Source: Reichenbachiella sp. (lineage in GTDB: Bacteria > Bacteroidota > Bacteroidia > Cytophagales > Cyclobacteriaceae). From it: a DNA stretch of 64,000 nucleotides. Made by a program: the position numbers and the translations under genes. This document shows positions 1-8,214 of this stretch, one piece after another (the stretch's first letter is position 1; every line of letters starts with the position of its first letter). The DNA lies in assembly GCF_033344935.1 (NCBI RefSeq), contig NZ_JAWPMM010000001.1:2094001-2158000 (forward strand). The letters run 5' to 3'. The notes under the pieces were generated by a model. It had not been told where the DNA came from, made no database searches, and saw nothing but the letters and a program-made list of their open reading frames with translations.

Positions 1-257
1 AAAGTGGTGATAGGATCAAGCGTGTTGGCTACCATAAAGACATTCATTGGTTTGATGCTATCTCTGAATATGGTATGGTGAAAGATATCGTACGGAGCGG
101 TCAGTTCAGTATTGAAAGTGCCGTCCATAATTAAGAAGGCCACATTGTAGCGACCTTCTTTTATATTTTCATATCGATCAGTTGCGCTTTCAGAATCTAC
201 CCTTATTGTGCATGAAGTACAGATCAATAGACACCAAAAAGCAATAGACTTAATCAC
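1..257 (-). CDS. DJ-1/PfpI family lipoprotein, 3' end cut by window
   Basis: Reading the minus strand from a GTG at 257-255 gives 85 codons running off the left edge. The start is a lipoprotein signal ending LLICTSC (Cys at about 17), then a segment around residues 37-55 (YNVAFLIMDGTFNTELTAPYD) typical of the first strand and helix of DJ-1/PfpI glutamine-amidotransferase-like proteins. The nucleophile-elbow Cys lies beyond the window, so activity cannot be judged. The GTG overlaps the last base of the bioB stop (TAGTG), so it is probably translationally coupled to bioB. No ATG or GTG precedes it before the in-frame upstream stop. Family is fairly sure; function is unknown. Confidence 0.7.
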   Translation of the reverse strand, partial: MIKSIAFWCLLICTSCTIRVDSESATDRYENIKEGRYNVAFLIMDGTFNTELTAPYDIFHHTIFRDSIKPMNVFMVANTLDPITT

Positions 258-1252
258 TACTGAGGAATAGTTTGGAATTCAACAGGTGCCTCGTTGTCTT
301 TGAACGATGCTCTAGGTTTCAAATTCAAGGTCTGGAACATTTGTTTGTCCATGTCTTCTTCTGGATTTGGAGTAGTCAACAGCTTGTCACCAGCGAATAT
401 AGAATTGGCTCCAGCCAAGAAGCATAGTGCTTGCTCTTCGATGTTCATTCTTACTCTACCTGCTGACAGTCTCACCATAGCATTTGGCATGATGATTCTA
501 GCGGTGGCGATCATTCTGATCATTTCCCAGATTGATACTCTTGGCTGATCTTCTAGTGGAGTGCCTTCTACAGGAACCAATGCATTCACTGGCACAGACT
601 CAGGATGTTCTTCCAGTGTGGCTAAAGTGTGAAGCATACCCACTCGATCGTTGTGGCTTTCTCCCATACCGATGATACCACCAGAGCATACGGAGATTTT
701 AGCTTTTCTTACGTTGTTGAGCGTGTCGAGACGGTCGTCGTACGTTCTGGTAGAGATGATTTCGTCGTAGTGCTCTTCGCTGGTATCGAGGTTGTGGTTG
801 TAGGCATACAAACCTGCGTTTTTTAGTTTTTCGGCTTGCTCTTCGGATAGCATGCCAAGCGTACAGCATACTTCCATGCCCATGCCATTCACTCCTTTCA
901 CCATTTCAAGCACTTTGTCGAAGTCGCGATTGTCTCTAACTTCTCTCCAGGCCGCACCCATGCAGAATCGTGTGCTGCCGTTTTCTTTGGCTTGTTTGGC
1001 AGAATCCAACACCACATCCACATCCATGAGCTTTTCTACTTTCACATCCGTGTGATACCTCGCTGCTTGAGGACAGTATGCACAGTCTTCAGGACAACCG
1101 CCGGTTTTTACAGAAAGCAAAGTACAAACCTGTACTTCATTTGGGTCGTGGTAGGCGCGGTGCACCGTAGCAGCGCGATAGACCAAGTCCATGATTGGGG
1201 TGTTGTATATCTCTGTAATTTCTTCTCTGGTCCAGTCGTTTCGAATGATCAT
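257..1252 (-). CDS. bioB: Biotin synthase
   Basis: Radical-SAM enzyme that inserts sulfur into dethiobiotin, the last step of biotin synthesis, in the cytosol. The 4Fe-4S radical-SAM motif [10 protein letters not shown] is present (Cys at about 53, 57 and 60 from the ATG), followed by PQAARY. The 2Fe-2S region and the later segment RLSAGRVRM also fit BioB, and 331 residues is a normal length. The frame opens with a TTG at 1258, but an ATG two codons later (1252) gives MIIRNDW and is preferred. The downstream DJ-1 lipoprotein start overlaps the stop codon. Other bio genes are not in the window. The 5' side faces the KDG kinase gene across a 150-bp divergent gap. Confidence 0.95.
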   Translation of the reverse strand: MIIRNDWTREEITEIYNTPIMDLVYRAATVHRAYHDPNEVQVCTLLSVKTGGCPEDCAYCPQAARYHTDVKVEKLMDVDVVLDSAKQAKENGSTRFCMGAAWREVRDNRDFDKVLEMVKGVNGMGMEVCCTLGMLSEEQAEKLKNAGLYAYNHNLDTSEEHYDEIISTRTYDDRLDTLNNVRKAKISVCSGGIIGMGESHNDRVGMLHTLATLEEHPESVPVNALVPVEGTPLEDQPRVSIWEMIRMIATARIIMPNAMVRLSAGRVRMNIEEQALCFLAGANSIFAGDKLLTTPNPEEDMDKQMFQTLNLKPRASFKDNEAPVEFQTIPQ

Positions 1253-1403
1253 GCTCAAAAAATCTTTTATAAGGATTAATATAATGGAAGCGCTAAATTA
1301 GGATATTTTGATTATTTCATGTCCTAATTCAAAAGGTTTCATTTATAACATTTGTTTCGTTTTGATATTCATCTAATTCTTTCAAAATCCATAAATTACG
1401 ATC

Positions 1404-2423
1404 ATGATAGCAACGTTTGGAGAAATTCTTTTGAGACTGACCCCACCTGATAATGGCATGATTCAGCAGATGGGTTCTTATGATGCAAATTTTGGTGGTT
1501 CGGAGGCCAATGTGGCCATTTCCTTAGCCAACTTTAAAATTCCCACTCGATTTATCTCTGCCTTGCCGGACAATGAGTTGGGTAAAGCTGCAGAATTCGA
1601 ACTGTCTAAATACAAAGTAGATACGAACCATGTCAAGATCAAAGGGCAGAAAATGGGACTGTATTTTGTTGAGAAAGGGTCGTCGATTCGAGGCAGTAAG
1701 GTGATTTATGATCGCGAGAATTCTTCCTTTGCCAAAATGGTTTCTGCAGACCTGGATTGGGATAAGGTATTTGAAGGCGTTGAGAGGTTCCACTGGTCAG
1801 GCATAGCGCCTGCCGTTTCTGAAAACTGTGCAGCAGTAACCTTGGAAGCTGTAAGGCAAGCCGCAAGTAAGGGTATCGAAATATCGACTGATCTCAACTT
1901 TAGATCTTCGCTCTGGAGCTATGGTAAACATGCGGGAGAGGTGATGCCGGAGTTGCTGGAGCATACCGCGCTGATGCTGGGCGACCCGAAATCTATGGAG
2001 ATTATGACTGGAATCAAAAATCCGTTCGAAGGGGACATCAAACAGCAACTGGATCAATTACCAGCTTATTATGATACGGTGTATGCCAAATTTCCAAAAC
2101 TTAAGTGGATTGCTACATCGCTTCGTACGATAGTGAATGATACTCATCATCGCTGGATGGGCGTGATCTATGATGGTAGTACTTTGTTTCAGTCAGTAGA
2201 GTATGATTTGTATCCATTGATAGATCGAGTAGGAGGAGGCGATGCCTTCATGGCCGGACTGATCTACGGCCGAGCCAAATATAATGACCCCCAAAAAACG
2301 ATTGATTTCGCTACAGCTGCCTCAGGTATCAAACATACGATTTCTGGTGATTTCAATTTAGTTTCTGTAGACGATATTAATGATCTTCTGAAAAGAGGAG
2401 GTGCTGGCAATATTAGTAGGTAG
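1404..2423 (+). CDS. kdgK: 2-keto-3-deoxygluconate kinase (PfkB family)
   Basis: Cytosolic sugar kinase of the ribokinase/PfkB family, predicted to phosphorylate 2-keto-3-deoxygluconate to KDPG for uronate and Entner-Doudoroff metabolism. N-terminal MIATFGEILLRLTP and FGGSEANVA (about 30-38) are family signatures; the catalytic-base motif GGGDAF lies at about 277-282 with Asp280. Length 339 fits. The usual partner, KDPG aldolase, is not next to it: bioB lies divergently upstream, and a repeat cluster starts 19 bp after the stop. The KDG assignment over fructokinase or another PfkB sugar rests on resemblance to KdgK proteins and is likely, not certain. Confidence 0.8.
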   Translation: MIATFGEILLRLTPPDNGMIQQMGSYDANFGGSEANVAISLANFKIPTRFISALPDNELGKAAEFELSKYKVDTNHVKIKGQKMGLYFVEKGSSIRGSKVIYDRENSSFAKMVSADLDWDKVFEGVERFHWSGIAPAVSENCAAVTLEAVRQAASKGIEISTDLNFRSSLWSYGKHAGEVMPELLEHTALMLGDPKSMEIMTGIKNPFEGDIKQQLDQLPAYYDTVYAKFPKLKWIATSLRTIVNDTHHRWMGVIYDGSTLFQSVEYDLYPLIDRVGGGDAFMAGLIYGRAKYNDPQKTIDFATAASGIKHTISGDFNLVSVDDINDLLKRGGAGNISR

Positions 2424-2441
2424 GAGCTCTTAGCGTTATTC

Positions 2442-2566
2442 CATCAGAGTTACTCTTCGGAGAACTCTGATGTGGACACTGGTTTACTCAGAGTCCCTTG
2501 CAGGTGACTCTGAGTGGGTGCTGGCATTCTATTCTGGCCTAGTCTTAGACAGTCGCTAAGACTGGG
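2442..2566. repeat. Twin-hairpin intergenic repeat, copy 1, plus third hairpin
   Basis: Three dyads follow the kdgK stop. Hairpin 1 (2442-2472) pairs CATCAGAGTT with AACTCTGATG and closes with CTC-TTCG-GAG, a UUCG-type tetraloop. Hairpin 2 (2486-2515) pairs ACTCAGAGTC with GACTCTGAGT around CCT-TGC-AGG. Hairpin 3 (2538-2566) pairs CCTAGTCTTAG with CTAAGACTGGG. Hairpins 1 and 2 recur with identical spacing at 3762-3835. No U-tract follows, so a simple terminator reading is weak. A REP-like dispersed element placed at gene 3' ends is the likelier reading. Confidence 0.75.
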
Positions 2567-2641
2567 TACACCTTCACCCACCATGCCCGTTGCTCCTGTT
2601 AATATAATTTTGAGGTTCCTCTCCATTAAGCTAAAGATACA

Positions 2642-3544
2642 TCATTCACAGCCTTCGCTAAGTTGTTGGTTATCATTTTTAGTCACAGTGGGTATATCTT
2701 GATCTTCACCAACCTTAACACAGCTCAGATCGGGATTATTGTGGATTGTGAGATGTATCAGTGATGGAAGACCACTCACGTCTAGGTTGGTGAGCGAATT
2801 ACTTGATATCCATAAGTATTCTATGAGTTGGTTTTCTGCCAGACTTAAGGATTGTAGTTTGTTGTCTGATAATACTAAGGTTTCAACCAAAGGATTAGTA
2901 GATAAATCGATACTTTCCAGATCATTGGTCTTCAAGAAAATATTTTTCAAGTCACTTGCCCCGCTAAGATCAATGGCCGTGATGTCGTTGTCACTAGCAA
3001 AAAGGCGCTGCACTGCAGAATTGCTGACATCTAAAGCCTCTAAATAATTAAATGAAAGCTGCACATTTTTCAGTTTTGGTTTGTCAGACAATCCATCAAT
3101 CTTGGTAAGTTCATTCGATTCTAGTTGGATATAAACCAGGTTCTCATTTTGAGTGAAGTCAATTTCAGTGAGCAAATTGGCGATCATAGATACAGAATCG
3201 AGAAGCACGTTGTTTGATAAGTCAATGGTGGTGAAATCGTTAAACGAAGCCGATAAAAAAGTCAGATTGGTGAAGCCTTCGATTCCAGACAGATCAACAA
3301 TCACCGTGTCTTGGCTGGCATCAAGAATCAACCTTGAAACTGACTCAGCATCTGATTTTAAGATTCGCTGGTTGATGGTGGTGTCCGAATCTATGCCTTG
3401 AGTGATCAACTGCGCTTCAAAGCTTTTATCTGGGATTTGAGTGTAAAGATCGGATTCATCTAAAGTATTGTCTTCTTGATCACAAGAGATTAAGCTCATC
3501 ACTAAGCCTAGAGTAGTGAAGGCCAAATAGAAACTTTTTGACAT
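2642..3544 (-). CDS. Leucine-rich-repeat lipoprotein
   Basis: 300-residue surface or periplasmic lipoprotein. The signal peptide ends LISC with Cys21 as the lipidated residue. A short 'IPDKSFEAQLITQGIDSD' opening, common in Bacteroidota LRR proteins, covers about 37-54. About eight irregular leucine-rich repeats of roughly 20-22 residues (L..LDVS.., L..IDLS..) fill about 80-275, and the end NPDLSCVKV is the family's usual cap. LRR proteins of this kind bind proteins or glycans; no ligand is evident. The gene sits alone between two direct copies of a twin-hairpin repeat. Start ATG is clear. Confidence 0.85.
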   Translation of the reverse strand: MSKSFYLAFTTLGLVMSLISCDQEDNTLDESDLYTQIPDKSFEAQLITQGIDSDTTINQRILKSDAESVSRLILDASQDTVIVDLSGIEGFTNLTFLSASFNDFTTIDLSNNVLLDSVSMIANLLTEIDFTQNENLVYIQLESNELTKIDGLSDKPKLKNVQLSFNYLEALDVSNSAVQRLFASDNDITAIDLSGASDLKNIFLKTNDLESIDLSTNPLVETLVLSDNKLQSLSLAENQLIEYLWISSNSLTNLDVSGLPSLIHLTIHNNPDLSCVKVGEDQDIPTVTKNDNQQLSEGCE

Positions 3545-3761
3545 TATGAGTGAGTGTATTTGAGTTTTTGAATCGTTGAATTATGGCAAACGAGCAGTAA
3601 AGGAAAAGGATTGGCTAAACGATATTTTATTTGAAAAATAGATCGATCTTATATCTGTGAGAATTGGTTTTCAATTCATCACTCGAAGAATATAGGAGAG
3701 AGATCAAAGAAGCAAGTATTTGAAATGAAGTTATGTTTGAATTCAGTTTTACTTTCAATTC

Positions 3762-3835
3762 CATCAGAGTTACTCTTTCGAGAACTCTGATGCGCCTAAC
3801 TGTTTATTCAGAGTCCCTTTCAGGTGACTCTGAGT
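3762..3835. repeat. Twin-hairpin intergenic repeat, copy 2
   Basis: Same orientation and same internal spacing as the copy at 2442-2515, offset by exactly 1320 bp. Hairpin 1 (3762-3792) keeps both arms CATCAGAGTT/AACTCTGATG but has TTTC instead of TTCG in the loop. Hairpin 2 (3806-3835) has one C-to-T change that turns a pair into G-T, and TTC replaces TGC in the loop. The spacer between the hairpins is less conserved than the arms. This copy lies downstream of sppA. Confidence 0.75.
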
Positions 3836-3850
3836 AGTGTGGGCTTTCGG

Positions 3851-3883
3851 ATTAACCAGATTACACAAAGTAATCTGGTTAAT
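3851..3883 (-). terminator. Strong hairpin after sppA
   Basis: A perfect 14-bp inverted repeat (ATTAACCAGATTAC / GTAATCTGGTTAAT) with a 5-base loop, starting 6 bp past the sppA stop on the minus strand. There is no clear T-run behind it, so it may be a 3' stabiliser more than an intrinsic terminator. Confidence 0.6.
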
Positions 3884-3888
3884 GAAAT

Positions 3889-5646
3889 TTATCTAATCTC
3901 CACCTCAAATGGCATTCTTGCTTGTACGCCTTGATACTTCTCTAGCTCCTTGATAGCGTCGATATATTTAGCCATTTCTCCGTAGTTGGCATGGAAGATT
4001 CTGGTTTCAGTTTCTTCCAGTACGGAACTGAAAATTTCCTCCCATTTGGATTTCAATGTGGGGTAGTATTTTACCGCATAGTCATCAGAAATTCCAGCCT
4101 TGGATGCTGCTAGTTGAACAGCATCGTTGTAAGTGCCCAGGATGTCTACCAGCCCCCTTTCCTTAGCCTGACTACCCGTCCATACACGGCCAGAAGCTAT
4201 TTCCTTGATAGCGTCTTGTGTCATGCCCCGACCTTCTGCCGCTTTGCTGGTAAAGGTTTCATAGCCTCTTTCTACTGAAGTCTGAATAATGGCTTTTTCT
4301 TGTGGGTTCAAAGCACTAGATACTCTGTATAAGTCGGAGAACTGCCCCGTACTCACGCCATCGTTGGTGATGCCGAGTTTGTTTTCAAGAAAGCCACCCA
4401 AGTTAGGAATCATACCGAAGATCCCAATTGAGCCTGTGATTGTCATTGGCTGTGCTACGATGGTGTCGCATGGCATGGCCATGTAGTACCCACCGGAAGC
4501 CGCCATATTCGACATGGAAGCAATCACGGGTTTTTCTTTCTTGGTCAACATGATTTCATTCCACATCACATCAGAGGCTACCATAGAACCACCTGGAGAA
4601 TTAATTCGGATGACTACCGCCTTTACTCTTTTGCTTTCACGAGCTGCTCTAATGGCTTTCATAAATTTCTCAGAACCTACTGTTTCCAAGTCGCCATTTC
4701 CAGATACGATCTCACCGTCAGCCACGATTACAGCTACTTTGTTGGAAGAGTAGTCGGCGTCTACAGTCTTCATGTAGTTTCTCAAGTTGATGAATTTGAT
4801 TTTATCATCTTGCGCTAGATCCATGCGCGTTTTGATCATGTCTTTCACTTGGTTTTCGTAAGCTACCTTGGTGATTAAGCCGAACTCTGCAGCATCCTCT
4901 GTCTTTCTCACAAGCATCTGATCCGAAATGTCACGCAGTCGATTCAGGTCAATATTTCGAGAGGCGCTGATATTTTTTAGAATGTTGTCATAAATGTCGT
5001 TGACAAATGAGGTCATTTGCTCCTTGTTGGCCTCACTCATGTCTTTTCTGAAATATGGCTCCACGGCGCTTTTGTAAGTACCCACTCGAAAGATTTGAGC
5101 TTCAATATCCAGTTTTTCGAAAAGTCCTTTAAAAAATGTCACGTTGGCATTGAGCCCATTGAATTCTAGAGTTCCAATCGGATTCAAAACAATCTCATCA
5201 GCGACTGAGGCTACATAGTAGTTGCCTTCTGATATAAATTCACCATAACTGTAAACGAATTTTCCCGAAGATTTGAAATCTTCCAAAGCTAATCTAATCT
5301 CATCCAATGCTGCATATCCACCGCTGATGTAGCCGTGCTCCATGTAAATGCCTTCAATGTTGCTGTCGTACTTGGCCGCTTCGATAGAAGCAAGCGTTTT
5401 TAATAGTGGCAACTGGGTATCTCCTTCATCTGGAAATAGTTCTGCAAATGGGTCTTCTGCCACACGTTCCGACACCATGCCGCTAAGGTTGATGTAAAGC
5501 ACAGAATTTTCATCTACCACCGGCATCTCCTCAGAACCCAGCGCAGCAATCACGCCAATCATCGCAGGGATAAAAACTATAAAGAAGAGGAGACAAAAAA
5601 TGAATAAGGCTGTGATTGTCGAAAGGACAGATTTAAAGAAGGACAT
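3889..5646 (-). CDS. sppA: Signal peptide peptidase SppA, 67 kDa type
   Basis: Membrane-bound serine-lysine protease that degrades cleaved signal peptides at the outer face of the inner membrane. One transmembrane segment spans about 8-37, then two tandem S49 domains. The general-base lysine is in VGTYKSAVEP (K192) and the nucleophile serine in MAASGGYYM (S384), the inter-domain arrangement known from the long E. coli form. Length 585 is normal. Upstream, CAAAACTA at 5678-5685 reads TAGTTTTG on the minus strand, a match to the Bacteroidota -7 box about 30 bp before the ATG; no clear -33 box was seen. A hairpin follows the stop. Confidence 0.93.
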   Translation of the reverse strand: MSFFKSVLSTITALFIFCLLFFIVFIPAMIGVIAALGSEEMPVVDENSVLYINLSGMVSERVAEDPFAELFPDEGDTQLPLLKTLASIEAAKYDSNIEGIYMEHGYISGGYAALDEIRLALEDFKSSGKFVYSYGEFISEGNYYVASVADEIVLNPIGTLEFNGLNANVTFFKGLFEKLDIEAQIFRVGTYKSAVEPYFRKDMSEANKEQMTSFVNDIYDNILKNISASRNIDLNRLRDISDQMLVRKTEDAAEFGLITKVAYENQVKDMIKTRMDLAQDDKIKFINLRNYMKTVDADYSSNKVAVIVADGEIVSGNGDLETVGSEKFMKAIRAARESKRVKAVVIRINSPGGSMVASDVMWNEIMLTKKEKPVIASMSNMAASGGYYMAMPCDTIVAQPMTITGSIGIFGMIPNLGGFLENKLGITNDGVSTGQFSDLYRVSSALNPQEKAIIQTSVERGYETFTSKAAEGRGMTQDAIKEIASGRVWTGSQAKERGLVDILGTYNDAVQLAASKAGISDDYAVKYYPTLKSKWEEIFSSVLEETETRIFHANYGEMAKYIDAIKELEKYQGVQARMPFEVEIR

Positions 5647-5726
5647 AAACTTAGATTTCTTTTATTTTCTATTATTGCAAAACTATTAAATTCAGTTGTA
5701 GGCTGATTCAGTTTCAAATATAATAT

Positions 5727-6209
5727 ATGAGCCAATGCTACTTGCTATTGGGTACCAACATAGGTGACAAAAAGCAAAATTTATTACAAGCAAGGGAATC
5801 GATAATTGAACGCATTGGAGAAATTATAAATCCATCTGCCATTTATCAGACCTCGGCCTGGGGCAAAGAGGATCAAGATGATTTTTTGAATCAAGTGCTG
5901 GCCGTAGAAACTACGCTAAATCCTGAGCGCCTGCTTGCCATGTGTTTAGATATAGAAAAAGATTTAGGAAGAGTGAGATTTGAACACTGGGGCGAGCGAC
6001 TGATTGATATTGACATTCTGTACTATGAGGATCAGGTAATTACTAGCCAAAGATTGACTTTGCCACATCCTGAAATTCAAAATCGAAAATTTACCTTGGT
6101 GCCGCTCGTAGAGTTAGCACCAGACTATATACACCCAAAATTGAACCAGACCAATAAAGACTTGTTGGCGCTTTGTACTGATCCACTTGAGGTGGTTAAA
6201 ATTGATTAA
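5727..6209 (+). CDS. folK: HPPK, 6-hydroxymethyl-dihydropterin diphosphokinase
   Basis: Cytosolic folate-pathway kinase transferring pyrophosphate from ATP to 6-hydroxymethyl-7,8-dihydropterin. LLLGTNIGDK opens the protein (about 6-15), the metal-binding acidic motif RLIDIDILYY covers about 91-100 with the two Asp ligands, and LPHPEIQNRKFTLVPL follows. Length 160 is typical. It is divergent from sppA, and the following exporter starts 2 bp after its stop, so the two are probably co-transcribed despite unrelated functions. Confidence 0.95.
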   Translation: MSQCYLLLGTNIGDKKQNLLQARESIIERIGEIINPSAIYQTSAWGKEDQDDFLNQVLAVETTLNPERLLAMCLDIEKDLGRVRFEHWGERLIDIDILYYEDQVITSQRLTLPHPEIQNRKFTLVPLVELAPDYIHPKLNQTNKDLLALCTDPLEVVKID

Positions 6210-6211
6210 TT

Positions 6212-6961
6212 ATGGAGTATTATGAATACCTATTGATCTTTGGTTCTGGGTTGATCGCCGGTTTTATCAATGTCGTGGCAGGCGGAGGCTCACTACTCAC
6301 TTTGCCCATTTTAATATTCTTAGGGCTGCCTCCGGCTATGGCCAATGGCACCAATCGGGTGGGTATTTTCCTTCAAAATATATTTGCGGTTTCTGGTTTT
6401 AAGAGCAAAGGCGTCTCGTCCTTTAGATTCTCAATATGGTTGTCTATATCGGCTTTGATTGGCGCTATTCTGGGTGCAAAAATCGCTGTGGATATTAGCG
6501 GTGAATTATTCAATCGGATATTGGCCATTGTGATGATGGGGGTGATTGCACTTACGGTTTTTAAACGAAAAAATAAAAATGAGGCTGGCGTAGAACTGAT
6601 GAGCAAAGGACGCCAAACGGCTAGTATCATAGCCTTTTTCTTTGTAGGTATATATGGTGGTTTTATACAGGCTGGTGTAGGCTTTATCATTATTGCTGCC
6701 TTGACGGGTATCAACCATTTGTCATTGGTAAAAACCAATAGCATCAAAGTCTTCGTGGCACTGATCTATACCTTTTTTGCCTTAGCCGTATTTACCTGGG
6801 AAGGACAGGTGGATTGGGTACTTGGTTTGACGCTGGCTGCCGGGACTTCTATCGGAGGTTGGTTTGCCAGCCGTTGGTCGGTGGACAAGGGCGATCAGTG
6901 GATTCGTTATTTCCTGATTGTGACGGTGTCGATTATGGCGGTTAAACTCTGGTTCTTCTAA
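6212..6961 (+). CDS. TauE/SafE family sulfite/organic anion exporter
   Basis: Inner-membrane permease of 249 residues with about eight hydrophobic segments in two halves. FINVVAGGGSLLTLPIL near the N-terminus and GGFIQAGVGFIIIAALTG in the middle are the duplicated glycine-rich signatures of the family. Members move sulfite, sulfoacetate or similar anions; the substrate cannot be told here. It starts 2 bp after folK. Its stop overlaps the stop of the convergent next gene by four bases. Confidence 0.88.
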   Translation: MEYYEYLLIFGSGLIAGFINVVAGGGSLLTLPILIFLGLPPAMANGTNRVGIFLQNIFAVSGFKSKGVSSFRFSIWLSISALIGAILGAKIAVDISGELFNRILAIVMMGVIALTVFKRKNKNEAGVELMSKGRQTASIIAFFFVGIYGGFIQAGVGFIIIAALTGINHLSLVKTNSIKVFVALIYTFFALAVFTWEGQVDWVLGLTLAAGTSIGGWFASRWSVDKGDQWIRYFLIVTVSIMAVKLWFF

Positions 6962-7506
6962 TCACCCAAAAGCTGTTTGATTACAATCGGGTCTTCATCC
7001 ACTAGCATAGGGGCTGTACCTGTGCCTTTGATTTCCCAAAGGTGCTCATACACCGAAGAATATCTAATGACCACTGTGGCTTCTTCTGTGCGGAATAGCT
7101 CTGCAATGGGGTGCCTGCGAACTGAGTCATCTGAAATATTGATGGGATACACTTTCATGCCAGGCTCAATGACTCTGCCTTCCTTTAGCGATGAAGTGCC
7201 CAGCGGCCATCTAGTTTTAAGTGTGTCTTTGTAACTATGAGCGAAGCTGGCAGGGTCTATGTCATAGATCGAATCATTGTAGATCACCTGAATACCTTCC
7301 AAAATGGCTGGCCCCATGCCTGTGTTGCTCAGTTGCAGCTGATATCGGGTATCGCCATTGTTGTGCCATAGCTCCAGTTTAGGGAATGAACTTTTCTCCT
7401 GATGCTCTCTCATGATTTTTGACTGATACATGAGTGTCACCAGCGTGGCTACACTAATAATGAAAGCTGATACACTAAATATCTTATCGCCGTCCCATTT
7501 TGGCAT
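6958..7506 (-). CDS. Hypothetical membrane-anchored protein
   Basis: Not recognised. 182 residues: a short cytosolic start, one transmembrane segment at about 10-27, then an outer domain beginning KLELWHNNGDTRYQLQLSNTGMGPAILEG, which resembles small beta-sandwich domains seen in single-pass Bacteroidota proteins of unknown role. The stop overlaps that of the TauE/SafE gene (shared CTAA). It lies about 60 bp from the MobA-like gene in the same direction, so read-through from the xdhC group is possible. Confidence 0.6.
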   Translation of the reverse strand: MPKWDGDKIFSVSAFIISVATLVTLMYQSKIMREHQEKSSFPKLELWHNNGDTRYQLQLSNTGMGPAILEGIQVIYNDSIYDIDPASFAHSYKDTLKTRWPLGTSSLKEGRVIEPGMKVYPINISDDSVRRHPIAELFRTEEATVVIRYSSVYEHLWEIKGTGTAPMLVDEDPIVIKQLLGD

Positions 7507-7563
7507 AAGTCGAAGGTTTAATTTTTTTGTGAAAATAGGAAATTCTTTGAATAACGATTGTCA

Positions 7564-8214
7564 TTATCTTAACAACGCCAAATCCTTCGGCGTGTCAATA
7601 TCAACTTCAGCTTCAGGGTAGGAGATGACTTGTGTGTTTTTGAAATGCTTTTGAATAACTTTTTTTGCGCCTTGCTCACCGCTCAAGTTGAGTAAATCCA
7701 AAAATGTCTTTCTATTGAAAATGGCGGGTGCGCCATAGGATTTATCATATCCACAAGCGGTAATCAGATGATCAGACTCCTGATGAAAGAAGGACAATTC
7801 GGTAAGCATTTGCTGGGTCACATGCAGTTGATCACAAAGAAGAATGAGCACTTCCTTGGTATATCGGTCTTTATTCAAAATTTGCTGGACGCCAAAAGAA
7901 ACGGTGCTACCCATACCTTGTTGCCATTCTTCAAAGTAGGTGACAGTGGCATCAGCATGTGAAATAGTAGGTGCAATTTGATCGTAATGGCTGCCCAAAA
8001 TGACAAACACTTTATCCGAAATGGTCACAGCGGTTTCAATTACATTTTCAATCAAGGTTTTCCCTTTGAAATGTAATAATTGTTTGGGCTGTCCTAATCT
8101 ACTAGAACTACCTGCGGCAAGAATCAATATGGTAGGTGAAGAGCTAATCTGCTTTTCTTTTAGGGAAGAAATTTTTGAGATACACTTGTCGGAATACCTG
8201 ATCTTCTTTGCCAT
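7564..8214 (-). CDS. MobA-like NTP transferase (MocA/CoxD-type)
   Basis: Nucleotidyltransferase of the MobA/MocA superfamily, predicted to add CMP or GMP to molybdopterin for a xanthine-dehydrogenase-type enzyme. The nucleotide-binding motif TILILAAGSSSRLGQPKQLL is intact. ILLCDQLHVTQQ supplies the metal-binding Asp, and GYDKSYGAPAIF is typical of the MocA branch. The start is uncertain. The frame is open up to 8289 inside xdhC; the ATG at 8214 gives MAKKIRYSDK and a 71-bp overlap with xdhC, while a TTG at 8127 would cut into the first beta strand. Coupling to xdhC translation is likely. Third gene of the cytochrome c / xdhC group. Confidence 0.82.
   Translation of the reverse strand: MAKKIRYSDKCISKISSLKEKQISSSPTILILAAGSSSRLGQPKQLLHFKGKTLIENVIETAVTISDKVFVILGSHYDQIAPTISHADATVTYFEEWQQGMGSTVSFGVQQILNKDRYTKEVLILLCDQLHVTQQMLTELSFFHQESDHLITACGYDKSYGAPAIFNRKTFLDLLNLSGEQGAKKVIQKHFKNTQVISYPEAEVDIDTPKDLALLR

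Noticed and set aside
2538-2566. Third hairpin as an intrinsic terminator for kdgK or the LRR gene
   Set aside because: No T-run follows on either strand; kept as part of the repeat cluster instead.
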